Part shown: positions 29,566 to 39,094 of the stretch, piece after piece
How positions within the stretch are numbered: position 1 is the stretch's first letter
Layout of the letters: every line of letters begins with the position of its first letter
Assembly: GCA_017558005.1 (NCBI GenBank)
Contig: JAFYWN010000030.1
Location: 28,114-92,113, forward strand
DNA: 64,000 bases
Origin: Kiritimatiellia bacterium
Lineage (GTDB): Bacteria; Verrucomicrobiota; Kiritimatiellia; RFP12; DVOR01
Direction: 5' to 3'
The notes under the pieces: model-generated
Told to the model about the DNA's origin: nothing
Database searches by the model: none
The model's input: the letters and a program-made list of their open reading frames with translations, nothing else
Program-made: the position numbers and the translations under genes

Positions 29566-29898
29566 ACAAAACCTCTTCACCAACGCAATCATATGGCACT
29601 AAAGTATCACAACCCGCCACTTTGAGCAAGTCTTTTAAATTTATCCACCCCCATCGCATCTTCCAATCCTCACGCTAATTTCCCCTTCCCACTCCTTTAT
29701 TAATTAAGTGAACCAACCTCCCCTCTCTCTTAAAGGCACACCGAAACCCGATTTCCCACCCTCCACCTTTAGTCCGAAAGTTCACCCCGTTTATAAACCT
29801 TACACACCTCGTAAACGACCATTCTAATTAAGGAGACTATCCTAATTCCTCCACATTAATTTTTTCACACTAAATGTAAACCTACCTCCAAATAATGA
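29566..29898. other. AT-rich gene-free spacer
   Basis: No gene seen. Pyrimidine-rich on the plus strand, with a short near-palindrome AATTAAGGAGACTATCCTAA at about 29825. It separates the giant-protein operon from the polysaccharide genes. Confidence 0.5.
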
Positions 29899-29931
29899 AC
29901 AAAGGGAAGATGGCGAACCACTTCCCTTTGT
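29899..29931 (-). terminator. Terminator of the polysaccharide gene group
   Basis: On the minus strand ACAAAGGGAAGTGG, a TTCG tetraloop and CCA-T-CTTCCCTTTGT form a strong hairpin 29 bases after the acyltransferase stop; the T-run that follows is weak. Confidence 0.65.
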
Positions 29932-29959
29932 CCCTCTTTTCTACGAAATGTCAATTAGA

Positions 29960-30739
29960 TCAAAACTGAAGCTTTTTTAAGTTCAAATTCACACAAAAAG
30001 CATTCAGGCTTGAACACATCTGTTTCAGCGTCTTATCCGTAATAATCATGCCTTGATACTCTGGAACATTCTCCAGCTTACCCTCTTCAATCGCTGTGAC
30101 GACTAATTCTGGATTGGAAACGCCCAACGGTCGTAGCACTTCTGGGGCATATCGCCACCAACGAGCCTTTAACAACCGCTCAATTAACGACTCTGAAAAG
30201 CGATACTTTATCACTTTGGCGGGAATGCCCCCAACAATCGCATACGGAGGCACATCCTTTGTTACAACTGCGCCGGCTGCCACAATTGCACCATCCCCTA
30301 TCGTCACGCCATCCATTACCACCGCATTAGCGCCAATCCAGACATCATTGCCAATTTGAACGGTTCGGTGCGTCCGAGAAGTTGCGCCTGTTGTGCAATC
30401 TGCCACTTCGTTTAACTTCAAATCTCCTAAGAAAAAAGATGAAGACAACCAATCCGCTGGGTGACATCCTGGTGCAAGCATCGCACTCGCAGCGATTGAA
30501 CAATAGCGCCCAATCCGCGCGGTCATAATCTGAAGAGGCCAACGCTTCACACGGTCATTTGTTACTGCCGAAAAGGCCCCAATTGAAAATTCTCGCGAAA
30601 ACGAACATGCCGTTGAGAGACGACAGGGAGCCTCAAGCGATACCTCTCCAAAAGTATAACGTCCAGGCGTTAGCGTTACTTTTGTCTTTTTTTGCAATAC
30701 CTTAACGGCATAACGCGACAAATGTTTCCGAGCACCCAT
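29960..30739 (-). CDS. Hexapeptide-repeat (left-handed beta-helix) O-acyltransferase
   Basis: 259 residues. Hexapeptide repeats are clear from about residue 45 to 170, including [20 protein letters not shown] and [20 protein letters not shown], then [13 protein letters not shown], the standard ending of CatB/xenobiotic and sugar O-acetyltransferases. Such enzymes act as trimers and transfer acetyl from acetyl-CoA. It is the last gene of a minus-strand group after a glycosyltransferase and a polysaccharide deacetylase, so modification of a surface glycan is the likely role. AAGGGG precedes the ATG and the upstream gene ends 17 bases away. The last 50 residues are unusual for the family. The acceptor is unknown. 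Confidence 0.8.
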   Translation of the reverse strand: MGARKHLSRYAVKVLQKKTKVTLTPGRYTFGEVSLEAPCRLSTACSFSREFSIGAFSAVTNDRVKRWPLQIMTARIGRYCSIAASAMLAPGCHPADWLSSSFFLGDLKLNEVADCTTGATSRTHRTVQIGNDVWIGANAVVMDGVTIGDGAIVAAGAVVTKDVPPYAIVGGIPAKVIKYRFSESLIERLLKARWWRYAPEVLRPLGVSNPELVVTAIEEGKLENVPEYQGMIITDKTLKQMCSSLNAFCVNLNLKKLQF

Positions 30740-30756
30740 ACAATTCCCCTTCCAAA

Positions 30757-31602
30757 TTAAACTTTGTATTTACCACGAGTGGCCAACAGATAGTTCTGGA
30801 GCGGCGTCTTATCTCTAGGGATGATCTGACGATGAATGTGATAGGGTGCAGGTGCGACAGGACGCATCCGTTTATGCATCGTAAATGCATAACGATAACC
30901 TGCAGCTTTCACTAAATCCACAATTGCATCATTATACCCGCCACACGGATAGGCAAAACTCACGGGCGCAACTCCAAGAACCTCAGTCAACCACTTTACA
31001 TTTTCACGAATAGCGACTTCAGCCTCTTCCAACGTCAACGTATCAAGTACCGAATGCGCCACCGTGTGTCCGCCAAACTCAACCAATCCAGACGCATACA
31101 TCTCTTGCACCTGTTTTGGAGTAAGAAATGCAGAGTCATCAGAGCCCCGATTTGTAATAAAACAGGTAGCCTTCACTTGATGTTGCTTTAAAATCGGAAA
31201 GAGATATTTATAATTGTCAACATAGCCATCATCAAATGTGATTACAACGCTACGACGAAGAGGTTTCTCCGCTGCTTCTGTAGCGGTCTGAAACACATAC
31301 CCTGCCGCCTTCAAATCCACAATCAAACGATCCAATTCTTGCGGACGAATTGAGTTGTTTGCGCATGACTCATCCACAACTGCATCAGAAACAGAGTGGA
31401 GCATTAAGAATACAGGAATCTGCGCCGGAACACGGGCGAGCCACCACGTCCATCGTAACGACAGCCATATCGCAGGCAAGAGCAGTGCGACAACACATCC
31501 ACAGCGCACGCCAAACGACACCGGCAAGCAACACGCCACCAAAATCGCCGCAGCCCAACCTATTCCTGCAACAACAAAAACTTTTTCCCAAGACCACTTC
31601 AT
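30757..31602 (-). CDS. Polysaccharide deacetylase (NodB homology, CE4-like), membrane anchored
   Basis: 281 residues. Two hydrophobic segments at residues 9-50 place the catalytic domain outside or at the membrane. The NodB fold shows [13 protein letters not shown] (catalytic and metal Asp pair) and [11 protein letters not shown], the H-x3-H metal site. Later YPCGGYND corresponds to the family motif 3 region. CE4 enzymes remove N-acetyl groups from glycans with a metal ion. GGAGGT upstream sets the start. It lies between a glycosyltransferase and an acyltransferase, consistent with exopolysaccharide or glycan tailoring. Confidence 0.85.
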   Translation of the reverse strand: MKWSWEKVFVVAGIGWAAAILVACCLPVSFGVRCGCVVALLLPAIWLSLRWTWWLARVPAQIPVFLMLHSVSDAVVDESCANNSIRPQELDRLIVDLKAAGYVFQTATEAAEKPLRRSVVITFDDGYVDNYKYLFPILKQHQVKATCFITNRGSDDSAFLTPKQVQEMYASGLVEFGGHTVAHSVLDTLTLEEAEVAIRENVKWLTEVLGVAPVSFAYPCGGYNDAIVDLVKAAGYRYAFTMHKRMRPVAPAPYHIHRQIIPRDKTPLQNYLLATRGKYKV

Positions 31603-31652
31603 TCCAAGACCTCCAATCTATTCCTCAGTCCAAATCGTAGCGCCCTTACCGT

Positions 31653-32645
31653 CTATGAATTACCATGCGTATTAATGGGCATTCCATTCAAAGCCTTTGC
31701 AAGGGCCTCCTCCCACAAAGAGAGAATCTTTTCACGCGAATAGTGACAAAGACAATACGCTTTTGCCTCTGCACCAAGTTTTGTTCGATAATCCTCTTCC
31801 GCCATCAACTTACGTAATGAAGTGGCAAACGCTTTTTCTGTGGTAACAACTCCACATCCAATCCAATCGTGAATCATCACTGTAGGCTTTGAAAACATCG
31901 CTGCATCAATAATCGTGAGCGGGAACCCTTCTGTTTTAGACGGGAATGCCACAAATGCACATTCCGCGTATGGGCGAGCAAGGTCGGCATATCCCTTTAG
32001 CAACACGCGTTCTGAAAGATTATACCGAGCAATTAAGTGTTTCAACGCCTGAACATCTCGATCCTTTCCCTTCCCATAAATGTGAACCTGCCACTCTGGG
32101 AATTCTTTAGCCACCTTGGCAAAAGCTTTCACCAACAAAGCCTGATTCTTATCTTTGTTCAATGCACCAGGATAGAGGATGACCTTTTGTGATGCAAGGC
32201 CTTGCTCATTTTCTGAATGTGCCTCAAATGTGCTCCAATTCCCGATTACCGAAATGTCTTGCGCTGTAACGCCACGAAGCAAGCGTTGAAGCTTTGTCAT
32301 ATGAGCAGAAACCAACACCTGAATCCGAGTGGCAAATTTTAAGGCCTTTTTTATCCGTAAATGACGCAACCATCGTTTCAACGGATGACGAAAAGGATAG
32401 GTCACATCCGTGTGAAACTGCTGCACCACAGGGGGCAAATTAGGCACATTTGCTAAATCTTGAATTTCATTCGTCCCCGCAGATAAAATGACATCATAAT
32501 CCCCTTTAACTTTCTCGTCAAACTCAGGCTTTGTAAATAATGTTACAAGGTGCCCGCGTTCAACAAGCCCCGCCGAAAGATTTTTAACCGCAATATCAGC
32601 TCCACGATTATTCGCGAACGTATCTTTGTAGAACGCAATTTTCAT
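31653..32645 (-). CDS. Glycosyltransferase family 4 protein
   Basis: 330 residues with GT-B architecture. The C-terminal donor domain shows VILYPGALNKDKNQALLVKA, a WQVHIYGKG strand and SKTEGFPLTIIDAAMFSKP, which corresponds to the GT4 E-x7-E motif with the second Glu replaced by Asp. The acceptor domain has a KPEFDEK region and HTDVTYPFRHP. GGAGTGATAG upstream of the ATG is the ribosome site. It heads the minus-strand trio with the deacetylase and acyltransferase. Retaining sugar transfer from a nucleotide sugar is expected; donor and acceptor are unknown. Confidence 0.85.
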   Translation of the reverse strand: MKIAFYKDTFANNRGADIAVKNLSAGLVERGHLVTLFTKPEFDEKVKGDYDVILSAGTNEIQDLANVPNLPPVVQQFHTDVTYPFRHPLKRWLRHLRIKKALKFATRIQVLVSAHMTKLQRLLRGVTAQDISVIGNWSTFEAHSENEQGLASQKVILYPGALNKDKNQALLVKAFAKVAKEFPEWQVHIYGKGKDRDVQALKHLIARYNLSERVLLKGYADLARPYAECAFVAFPSKTEGFPLTIIDAAMFSKPTVMIHDWIGCGVVTTEKAFATSLRKLMAEEDYRTKLGAEAKAYCLCHYSREKILSLWEEALAKALNGMPINTHGNS

Positions 32646-32751
32646 CTATCACTCCATAACAAAGCCTTGTTACACACTTTTACACCTACATGAGCCATTC
32701 ATCTATTAGACGTACGATGCTATCGCAATCATCTATTCGTGTAAAATCAGA

Positions 32752-33540
32752 TTAATCATCATATCTAATCCGTAATACGCCATGACGTTCAAGCCATTTG
32801 TGCATATGACGGTAGATTTTATAATGAATACGCTCCCACCACGTCATTGTCTTTGATTGCGCTCCATACAATGACGTTGATTTACTTTTAAACTTGTCCG
32901 TTAAACACACGCGATCAAACCATGCAAATTCATGTGTCCGTTCTTGAATATCATAGTTATTTCTTGCGCGATTAACGTGTCTCAAATACAGCGTTCCATC
33001 ACCCTCAAATGGGATCTCCTCAAAATCGTTAGAGATATCATCAAATAGGACAAAGAAGATATCCAATGTGCCATTTGGGAAAACCGCTCGGATTTTACGA
33101 TAGGCCTCAAGAATCTGGCTCCGTTCAACCGAAACGCAACTCATTGAGCAAAGTAAGCAAACAGATGACGATTGTTCAATCGTTTCGTAAAATCGTTCAA
33201 TACGACGACGATACTTTTCCTTATTCTTCGCGAACTCCTCGTCTGTCAATGTGGGCGTAAAGAAATCGTGTGGGAATTCAATCTTCGTCCGTTGATTAAT
33301 CACCAAGTAACGTCCCGAAACAGACTCCTTAGGATTCAATCTCAAATCATCCTTTTCAAAAAATGCTTCAAACCGACTTTGAATCAAGTCAACCATCGTT
33401 TGTAGTGCATTTTCCGGAGGGATTAAAATCCAATCAAACGGGAATGATGCCCGTCGCAAATTACGCTTTTTTAATTGTGATGCAGTTGCGCATGTCATCC
33501 CAATTGGAACAATCGCGTCATACTGTTTTATCTGTTCCAT
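32752..33540 (-). CDS. DUF1796-like (putative papain-like cysteine peptidase family) protein
   Basis: 262 residues from the ATG at 33540 with GAGGGATTT upstream; a TTG five codons earlier is less likely. The N-terminus YDAIVPIGMTCATASQLKKR followed by ASFPFDWILI matches the DUF1796 pattern (GxxCxxAxxL, then PFDW), a family linked to capsule and exopolysaccharide clusters and suggested to be papain-like. The C-terminal half contains W/F/D-rich segments typical of the family. No signal peptide. It stands 106 bases upstream of the glycosyltransferase on the same strand. The biochemical role is unproven. Confidence 0.7.
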   Translation of the reverse strand: MEQIKQYDAIVPIGMTCATASQLKKRNLRRASFPFDWILIPPENALQTMVDLIQSRFEAFFEKDDLRLNPKESVSGRYLVINQRTKIEFPHDFFTPTLTDEEFAKNKEKYRRRIERFYETIEQSSSVCLLCSMSCVSVERSQILEAYRKIRAVFPNGTLDIFFVLFDDISNDFEEIPFEGDGTLYLRHVNRARNNYDIQERTHEFAWFDRVCLTDKFKSKSTSLYGAQSKTMTWWERIHYKIYRHMHKWLERHGVLRIRYDD

Positions 33541-33700
33541 AAATCCCTCACTCAAAATGTGAACGTTAGCACTTTAACATAAGTTAGCATTTTATTCAAT
33601 AAAACTATCTCCAACCTACCACAAAATTACAGCCGTAAGCCCCTCTCCCCACAGTTTACCCCTCCTCACAAAATAAAACATACAATACGAATCACTTTTT
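33541..33700. other. Spacer between divergent polysaccharide genes
   Basis: No gene seen; AT-rich intergenic DNA between the minus-strand DUF1796-like gene and the plus-strand pyruvyl transferase. Confidence 0.5.
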
Positions 33701-33734
33701 TGTTATCATAAGGATGGGTTATCACTGTGATAAC
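33701..33734 (+). promoter_or_regulatory. Promoter and palindromic operator-like site of the pyruvyl transferase gene
   Basis: TGTTATCAT (33701-33709) is an extended -10. The perfect palindrome GTTATCACTGTGATAAC (33718-33734) begins where transcription should start, a typical repressor position. About 140 bases of leader follow before the ATG. Confidence 0.5.
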
Positions 33735-33876
33735 ATTCGCATCACACGGTTAGTCATAACACGATTCACATGCATAACACTCATCTTCCCGTAATTATGG
33801 CCATATTGATATGATGACTAACGGAAAATGACTCAAGTACAGTAATATTCCAATTGATAATTTGAAAGGGCGAGCA

Positions 33877-35034
33877 ATGCGTATTGGGCTACTAACCATT
33901 TTTCGATGTGTCAATTACGGCGCCGTTCTTCAGGCGACCGCACTCAAAGAGGTCCTTTCTCGTCAATTCCCCAATGCAACAATTGACGTTATCAATCACT
34001 ATATGGACCCACGTGATAATCACCTTTTAGGAAAGATTACAAATCCAAATACGCCTTGGTTTCAGCGTTGGAGAAATAAAAGAAAATTTCAAAAACAGTT
34101 CTATCGCCCAGACTTCTTTGAAACAAGACGCGAGAGGACCATTCAATTCATCAACAAATTGCTGACACCTACCGAATACATCTTCAAAACACCAGAAGCA
34201 TTGGGTAAGTTACAGCCCTACGATGTGGTTATCGTTGGGAGTGATCAGATTTGGAATCCCGTCTTAAATCATGATTTCAAGATCAACCCTTATCTTTGTA
34301 CTACGATTCCAGAAAAACAGCGGCGCGTTTCATATGCCGCTAGTTTTGGGATTGGTACACTTCCTGAAGAAGTTAAAGCCTCCTTCCGCGCAGCGCTATC
34401 CAAATTTGATGTAATCACTGTTCGCGAAGAAACTGGCGCCACGATTTGTGAAGAACTTCTCAACACCCGTCCACCTGTTGTAGTGGACCCAACAATGCTA
34501 TTAAATGAACAGGGGTGGCGTAACATCCTTTCCTCCCTTGGGCACAACGGAGAATCTGCAGAAAAGAATTATCTCTTTGCCTATTGGGTCCGCACTCCGA
34601 CACAAGCGGATATTGATGCTCTTTCCGCCCACGCACAACGTGCAGGGCTTCCTATCCATCTCTTAGTCGCTGGCCAACTCCCCAAATTGAACTTCCCAGA
34701 AAACGTGTTGCCTAAAACTGACTCTGGCCCATGTGAATGGTTGGCACAATTGGCAGAATCTGATGGCGTCATTACTGATGGGTTCCACGGATTACAATTT
34801 GCCGTCAACTTCTCAAAGCCTGTTTTGGCCCTCGGAGAGCTCACCAATGTTAAATCAGATGCTTCACGTTTAACGGATTTCTGTGCTCGATGTGGCATCG
34901 CTAACGCCTGTGCAGAAATTCAAGAATTTCGTGCGGGAAAGCCTTGCACCCTAGTTCCAATCAATGATCCCTCTGTTTTAGATGAAGGCCGAGTACGCTC
35001 CACACAACTTTTAAAAGAAATGGTAAAGGCCTGA
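33877..35034 (+). CDS. Polysaccharide pyruvyl transferase family protein
   Basis: 385 residues from the ATG at 33877 with AAAGGG upstream; a TTG five codons earlier is disfavoured. The N-terminus GLLTIFRCVNYGAVLQATAL and the central YDVVIVGSDQIWNP are family signatures (GxxNxGAxLQ; GSDQxWN), and DGFHGLQFAVNFSKP near residue 300 matches the C-terminal SDRxHG/TDSFHG region. These enzymes transfer pyruvyl from phosphoenolpyruvate to sugars, or act in related cell-wall modifications. It faces away from the polysaccharide trio but is clearly part of the same surface-glycan region. A good terminator follows. Confidence 0.85.
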   Translation: MRIGLLTIFRCVNYGAVLQATALKEVLSRQFPNATIDVINHYMDPRDNHLLGKITNPNTPWFQRWRNKRKFQKQFYRPDFFETRRERTIQFINKLLTPTEYIFKTPEALGKLQPYDVVIVGSDQIWNPVLNHDFKINPYLCTTIPEKQRRVSYAASFGIGTLPEEVKASFRAALSKFDVITVREETGATICEELLNTRPPVVVDPTMLLNEQGWRNILSSLGHNGESAEKNYLFAYWVRTPTQADIDALSAHAQRAGLPIHLLVAGQLPKLNFPENVLPKTDSGPCEWLAQLAESDGVITDGFHGLQFAVNFSKPVLALGELTNVKSDASRLTDFCARCGIANACAEIQEFRAGKPCTLVPINDPSVLDEGRVRSTQLLKEMVKA

Positions 35035-35059
35035 TTTTAGACGAATGCGTTCTACACTC

Positions 35060-35091
35060 CTCGCCCACGCCTATGTGGGCGAGTTTATTTT
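35060..35091 (+). terminator. Terminator of the pyruvyl transferase gene
   Basis: CTCGCCCAC, a 6-base loop and GTGGGCGAG form a perfect 9-bp stem followed by TTTATTTT. Confidence 0.9.
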
Positions 35092-35135
35092 ATCCATCCA
35101 TCAGAAGAGATTTTTACTGTTTTTTCACTTTTTGT

Positions 35136-35164
35136 TTGCGTTTTTGGTTTAAGTTTGCTATCTT
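35136..35164 (+). promoter_or_regulatory. tRNA promoter
   Basis: TTGCGT, 17 bases, then TATCTT preceded by TG (extended -10), 14 bases before tRNA-Gly. Confidence 0.5.
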
Positions 35165-35177
35165 TTGCGGCACTTCT

Positions 35178-35248
35178 GCGGGCGTAATTCAATGGCAGAA
35201 TAGGAGCTTCCCATGCTTCTTACGAGGGTTCGATTCCCTTCGCCCGCT
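35178..35248 (+). tRNA. tRNA-Gly (CCC)
   Basis: Acceptor stem GCGGGCG/CGCCCGC, anticodon stem GGAGC/GCTTC with loop TTCCCAT, so anticodon CCC reading GGG. The T arm contains GGTTCGATTCC. The 3' CCA is not encoded. Confidence 0.95.
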
Positions 35249-35250
35249 CC

Positions 35251-35327
35251 GGGCTGTTAGCTCAGTTGGTTAGAGCACTACCTTCACACGGTAGGGGTCG
35301 CTGGTTCGAGTCCAGCACAGCCCACCA
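35251..35327 (+). tRNA. tRNA-Val (CAC)
   Basis: Acceptor GGGCTGT/ACAGCCC, D arm with AGCTCAGTTGGTTAGAGC, anticodon stem CTACC/GGTAG with loop TTCACAC (anticodon CAC, reading GTG), T arm GGTTCGAGTCC, and an encoded CCA. It follows tRNA-Gly by 2 bases in the same transcript. Confidence 0.95.
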
Positions 35328-35333
35328 TTCTTT

Positions 35334-35366
35334 GGCGGTTTCCGAAAACGGGAACCGTTTTTTATT
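35334..35366 (+). terminator. Terminator of the tRNA operon
   Basis: CGGTTTCC and GGGAACCG pair (one wobble) around GAAAAC, followed by TTTTTTATTTT. Confidence 0.85.
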
Positions 35367-35380
35367 TTCTTGACTGTACT

Positions 35381-35432
35381 TTTATTAAAACTCATCGCGC
35401 AATCGCCCTAAGTGGACAATTGCGCGATGAGT
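35381..35432 (-). terminator. Terminator of clpB
   Basis: ACTCATCGCGCAAT and ATTGCGCGATGAGT form a perfect 14-bp stem; on the minus strand it is followed by TTTTAATAAAA. It lies 24 bases after the clpB stop. Confidence 0.85.
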
Positions 35433-35456
35433 TTATTCTCTTTGGGGCGAAGCAGA

Positions 35457-37985
35457 TTACATTTTAATCGTTTCGCCTGGAAGAACTTCGCCAGCGATAA
35501 TTTTACGAGCCAGCGGCGTCTCAAGGCGACGCTGAATGGTTCGCTTGAGCGGACGAGCACCGAAGTCTGGGTCATATCCCTCTTCAATGAGCGTAGCCCG
35601 CGTTTCTGGCGTTACCTCTAAGGTGAAATTCTCTTCGGAAAGACGCGCAGCCAGATCGCTCAACTGCAAGTCAAGAATCTTTTCAAGGCTTGCCTTGGTG
35701 AGCGGTTTGAAGATGAGCGTCTCATCCAATCGGTTAAGAAACTCTGGCGGGAATTTGCTTTTTAACAACGTTTCCACCAATTCCTTCACCTCGCCTCCGT
35801 CCTTTTCCTGTTCGGCTCGAGCGATCAAATCACTTCCAAGGTTAGAGGTCATGATGATAATTGTGTTGGCAAAGCTCACCGTTGTGCCCTTATTGTCAGT
35901 CAACCGACCGTCATCAAAGACTTGCAAGAAGAGTTTAAAGACGTCTGGATGCGCCTTTTCAATTTCGTCCAAGAGGACGACCGAGTAAGGTTTACGCCGC
36001 ACAGCTTCAGTGAGTTGCCCCCCTTCTTCGTAACCTACATATCCGGGAGGCGCACCCACAAGGCGGCTCACGCTATGTTTCTCCATATACTCGGACATGT
36101 CAATGCGCGTCATTGCATCGCGGCTATCAAAGAGTTGCTCTGCGAGGACGCGGGCCAATTCGGTCTTTCCGACCCCTGTTGGGCCCAAGAAGAGAAATGC
36201 GCCGATTGGCTTGCGACGATTTCGGATCCCCGCACGCGCACGCAGAACTGCATCCGAAATCGCATCCACTGCATCATCCTGGCCGATTACACGTGTTTTC
36301 AGCGTTTCACTCATGGCGAGCAACTTTTCACGTTCGCCCTCCAAAAGCTTCGAGACTGGCACACCTGACCAACGACTCACCGCCTCTGCGATCTCTTCTG
36401 GGCCAACGACCTCACGCAACATTGCATCATCGCCACCAGCAGCACTCGCCTTCAACCGTGCTTCCAATTCTGGAATTGTCTTGTATTGCAATTCACCTGC
36501 ACGGGCGTAGTCATAGGTGCGCTGAGCTGTTTCAAGCGCATGACGCGCCTCATCAAGCTTCTCGCGCAACGCCTTTGTCGTCTCGTGCGCCTTCTTTTCT
36601 TCCTGCCATTTCGCCTTCAAGGCATCTGCGGCGGCGCGCTCATCGGCTAATTCCCGACGCAACTCTTCTAATCGTTTCGCCGAGGCTTCGTCCTTTTCAC
36701 GTGCAAGCGCCGCTTCTTCAATCTCCAATCGCATCACCTTTCGACTCAGCTCATCCAATTCTGCCGGCATGGAGTCCATCTCTGTACGAATCGCAGCACA
36801 GGCTTCATCCAGCAGGTCAATCGCCTTATCTGGGAGGAAGCGCTCCTGGATGTAACGATCACTTAAGACCGCTGCATTCACTAGCGCCGTATCCAAAATT
36901 CGCACATTGTGATGCGCCTCAAAACGTTCTTTGAGCCCACGCAAAATGCTGATGGTATCCTCCACCGTCGGAGCCGCCACCATAACGGGTTGGAAGCGAC
37001 GCTCCAATGCCTTATCCTTCTCCATGTAAAGACGATGCTCTGCGAGGGTGGTCGCACCAATACAGTGCAGTTCGCCGCGCGCCAACATCGGCTTAAGCAT
37101 ATTCCCTGCGTCGCTAGAGCCCTCGGTTTTACCCGCGCCCACAATCGTATGAATCTCATCAATGAAGAGAATAATGCGTCCTTCGCTAGCCTTGATTTCG
37201 CGCAAGACAGCCTTTAAGCGTTCCTCAAAGTCCCCGCGATACTTCGCGCCGGCCATTAAAGCCGTCATGTCTAAGGCGAAAATTGAACGATCCTTCAGCC
37301 CTTCAGGCACGTCACCCCGTAAGATACGCTGCGCCAAACCCTCCACAATCGCGGTCTTACCCACGCCAGGTTCGCCGATTAAGACGGGGTTATTCTTCGT
37401 CTTACGCGACAAGATTCGAATGACATCACGAATCTCCGAATCGCGACCAATCACAGGGTCCAACTTCCCTGCGCGCGCCAATTCCACCAGATCTTGGCCG
37501 TATTTCTTCAGCGCTTCGTAGCTATCCTCAGGATTATCACTCGTAATGCGTTGATTACCGCGCACCTCCTTAAGCGCCTTCAAGAGCGCCTGCTCCGTCA
37601 AGCCAAGCGATTTCAACACCGCCACGCGCGAGACCATTGCCAATAACACATGCTCCACAGAGACGAATTCATCGCCCATCCGCTTCGCACGATCAAACGC
37701 ATCCACTAAAACTTGATTCAACGTCTGCGACACATAAACCTTGTCCGCCTCCGTTGCACCCGAGATACGTGGCAATTTCCCCAATGCCTCCTCCGTCTTC
37801 GCCCGCGCCATCTCAGCAGAAACTGCACACTTCGTAAGCAGCCCCTCCGCCAAGCCGCGCTCCTGATTCAACAACGCCCAAAGCACATGCTCTGCCTCAA
37901 TCGTCTGTTGACCGCGGCGAATCCCCTCCTGTTGCGCCAGCTGAATTGCCTCGCGCACCTTTTCAGTCATCTTATTCATATCCAT
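35457..37985 (-). CDS. clpB: ATP-dependent disaggregase ClpB
   Basis: 842 residues from the ATG at 37985, which has AAGGAGG 8 bases upstream; nine further in-frame codons upstream are not needed. Domains in order: Clp_N (1-150), first AAA+ domain with Walker [14 protein letters not shown] and Walker [15 protein letters not shown], the coiled-coil middle domain (about 400-520, [17 protein letters not shown]...) that distinguishes ClpB from ClpA and ClpC, second AAA+ with [15 protein letters not shown] and [15 protein letters not shown], and the D2-small C-terminal domain. No ClpP-binding loop was noticed. ClpB works with DnaK to rescue aggregated proteins in the cytosol. It is slightly shorter than E. 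coli ClpB. It is a single gene with its own terminator. Confidence 0.96.
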   Translation of the reverse strand: MDMNKMTEKVREAIQLAQQEGIRRGQQTIEAEHVLWALLNQERGLAEGLLTKCAVSAEMARAKTEEALGKLPRISGATEADKVYVSQTLNQVLVDAFDRAKRMGDEFVSVEHVLLAMVSRVAVLKSLGLTEQALLKALKEVRGNQRITSDNPEDSYEALKKYGQDLVELARAGKLDPVIGRDSEIRDVIRILSRKTKNNPVLIGEPGVGKTAIVEGLAQRILRGDVPEGLKDRSIFALDMTALMAGAKYRGDFEERLKAVLREIKASEGRIILFIDEIHTIVGAGKTEGSSDAGNMLKPMLARGELHCIGATTLAEHRLYMEKDKALERRFQPVMVAAPTVEDTISILRGLKERFEAHHNVRILDTALVNAAVLSDRYIQERFLPDKAIDLLDEACAAIRTEMDSMPAELDELSRKVMRLEIEEAALAREKDEASAKRLEELRRELADERAAADALKAKWQEEKKAHETTKALREKLDEARHALETAQRTYDYARAGELQYKTIPELEARLKASAAGGDDAMLREVVGPEEIAEAVSRWSGVPVSKLLEGEREKLLAMSETLKTRVIGQDDAVDAISDAVLRARAGIRNRRKPIGAFLFLGPTGVGKTELARVLAEQLFDSRDAMTRIDMSEYMEKHSVSRLVGAPPGYVGYEEGGQLTEAVRRKPYSVVLLDEIEKAHPDVFKLFLQVFDDGRLTDNKGTTVSFANTIIIMTSNLGSDLIARAEQEKDGGEVKELVETLLKSKFPPEFLNRLDETLIFKPLTKASLEKILDLQLSDLAARLSEENFTLEVTPETRATLIEEGYDPDFGARPLKRTIQRRLETPLARKIIAGEVLPGETIKM

Positions 37986-38797
37986 AATTTTAACCTCCTT
38001 GACACGCACCATGGCGCATCACCCTTCTCAATGCAAGCCCCATGCCAAACCCTTTTCACTGCAGTAAAAGACCTTTTCCAGAGCACCTTTCGCTTCTCCA
38101 ATGCGCCATTTGCGCTTCTCCGTGGCACACACCGTGCCACAGATCACCCACGCGCTTGGCAACATGGCACACCCTTGCAGAAAGCCAATCTAAACATGGA
38201 TACCCACGATTCATTTTCCCATGCTACACACGCTCGCGATCGTATAGGATTCTTTCTCTGTAAATGAATTTCAGAAGAAAAGCGGCTTAGAGACAGTTCT
38301 AATCTTCCCAAGCTCCCTTTTCGCATCACCATTTCTGTGAAACGTATTCTGTATTTAACTGAAATTATTTTTGCATTTCAGTGAAATTCATTTAGTATTT
38401 CAGTCAAATTCTTTTGGAATTTCAGTCAAATTCATATAGTATTTCAGTGAAATTCTTTTTGCGTTTCAGTGAAATATGCTTTTTGTTTCGATAGTTAACG
38501 TTTAGCATAAGCGCTTCAATTTAGTAGAAAGGTGCGCTTCGGTTGCAAGGAAAGCTGTTGATGTGCCCCAAAAGTACGGTTCGGTTGCCGAAAAGCGCAT
38601 TCCCTTTGAGAATGAATCTTCTTTGGGCTTTCAGAAAATGTAATTAAATGGTAGGTTTGAATTGCGCTTCTAACGCATTTATGACTTCGGGCATCCCCAT
38701 GGATTAACCTAAAAGCTGAGTTTTTACGTCGTGCTGCAATTCTTCGCAACCTGCTTTACGCATCATTCAGCTGAATGGGCGGCTCGTGAAACGAAGC
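37986..38797. other. Gene-free region upstream of clpB
   Basis: No supported gene. Contains the 22-bp tandem array at 38357-38488; the rest has no recognised feature. A 77-codon open frame at 38516-38749 (minus) has no ribosome site or recognisable product. Confidence 0.55.
38357..38488 (+). repeat. Six tandem 22-bp repeats with palindromic core
   Basis: Six units of exactly 22 bases start at 38357, 38379, 38401, 38423, 38445 and 38467. The shared part is CAGTGAAATTC (or CAGTCAAATTC), then a T-rich part ending in TTT. Across junctions this gives ATTTCAGTGAAAT, a perfect palindrome with a 1-base centre. The regular two-turn spacing suggests one protein binds each unit on one face of the helix. 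Confidence 0.85.
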
Positions 38798-38947
38798 TTA
38801 AGGCTTTCGAAAGTAAAGCGTCAAACCAATGGCTAACACCCACGCCGCCACTGAAATCGTAATGAAAAGAATCCACCGGCGCCGAATCATTGCATCTGAA
38901 GACGGTGTAGAGGACGGCGTTTTCTCTGTGTCAGAAGAGTTATTCAT
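38798..38947 (-). CDS. Small single-pass membrane protein (49 residues)
   Basis: 49 residues, below common length cut-offs. A polar Ser/Thr-rich N-terminus (NNSSDTEKTPSSTPSSDAM) is followed by IRRRW and a hydrophobic helix (about residues 26-44, ILFITISVAAWVLAIGLTL), then YFRKP. The positive-inside charges suggest a single-pass inner-membrane protein. No Shine-Dalgarno is seen; instead TGGTATGCT, an extended -10, lies 6 bases before the ATG, which would make the mRNA leaderless. The gene is isolated between clpB and asd. Function unknown. Confidence 0.6.
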   Translation of the reverse strand: MNNSSDTEKTPSSTPSSDAMIRRRWILFITISVAAWVLAIGLTLYFRKP

Positions 38948-38962
38948 AGCAGTAGCATACCA
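38945..38962 (-). promoter_or_regulatory. Leaderless-type promoter of the 49-residue protein
   Basis: On the minus strand TGGTATGCT is followed by ACTGCT and then ATG, so transcription would begin at or near the start codon. Confidence 0.45.
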
Positions 38963-39094
38963 TAAGCGCCCCTAAAATGCCGAGAACTCCTCCCAATTCT
39001 CTGCTATCACACCCACTTCATTACCCCCTTACGAAACTTATTGCACACATTCCAAGATAAAACAAAAAAAGTCTCGGTGCATGTTTTTCTTTTT

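Noticed and set aside
38357..38488. CRISPR array
   Set aside because: The units are contiguous 22-bp repeats with no unique spacers, and no cas gene is present.
38516..38749. 77-codon minus-strand frame
   Set aside because: No ribosome site, composition typical of random frames, no hydrophobic or domain pattern.
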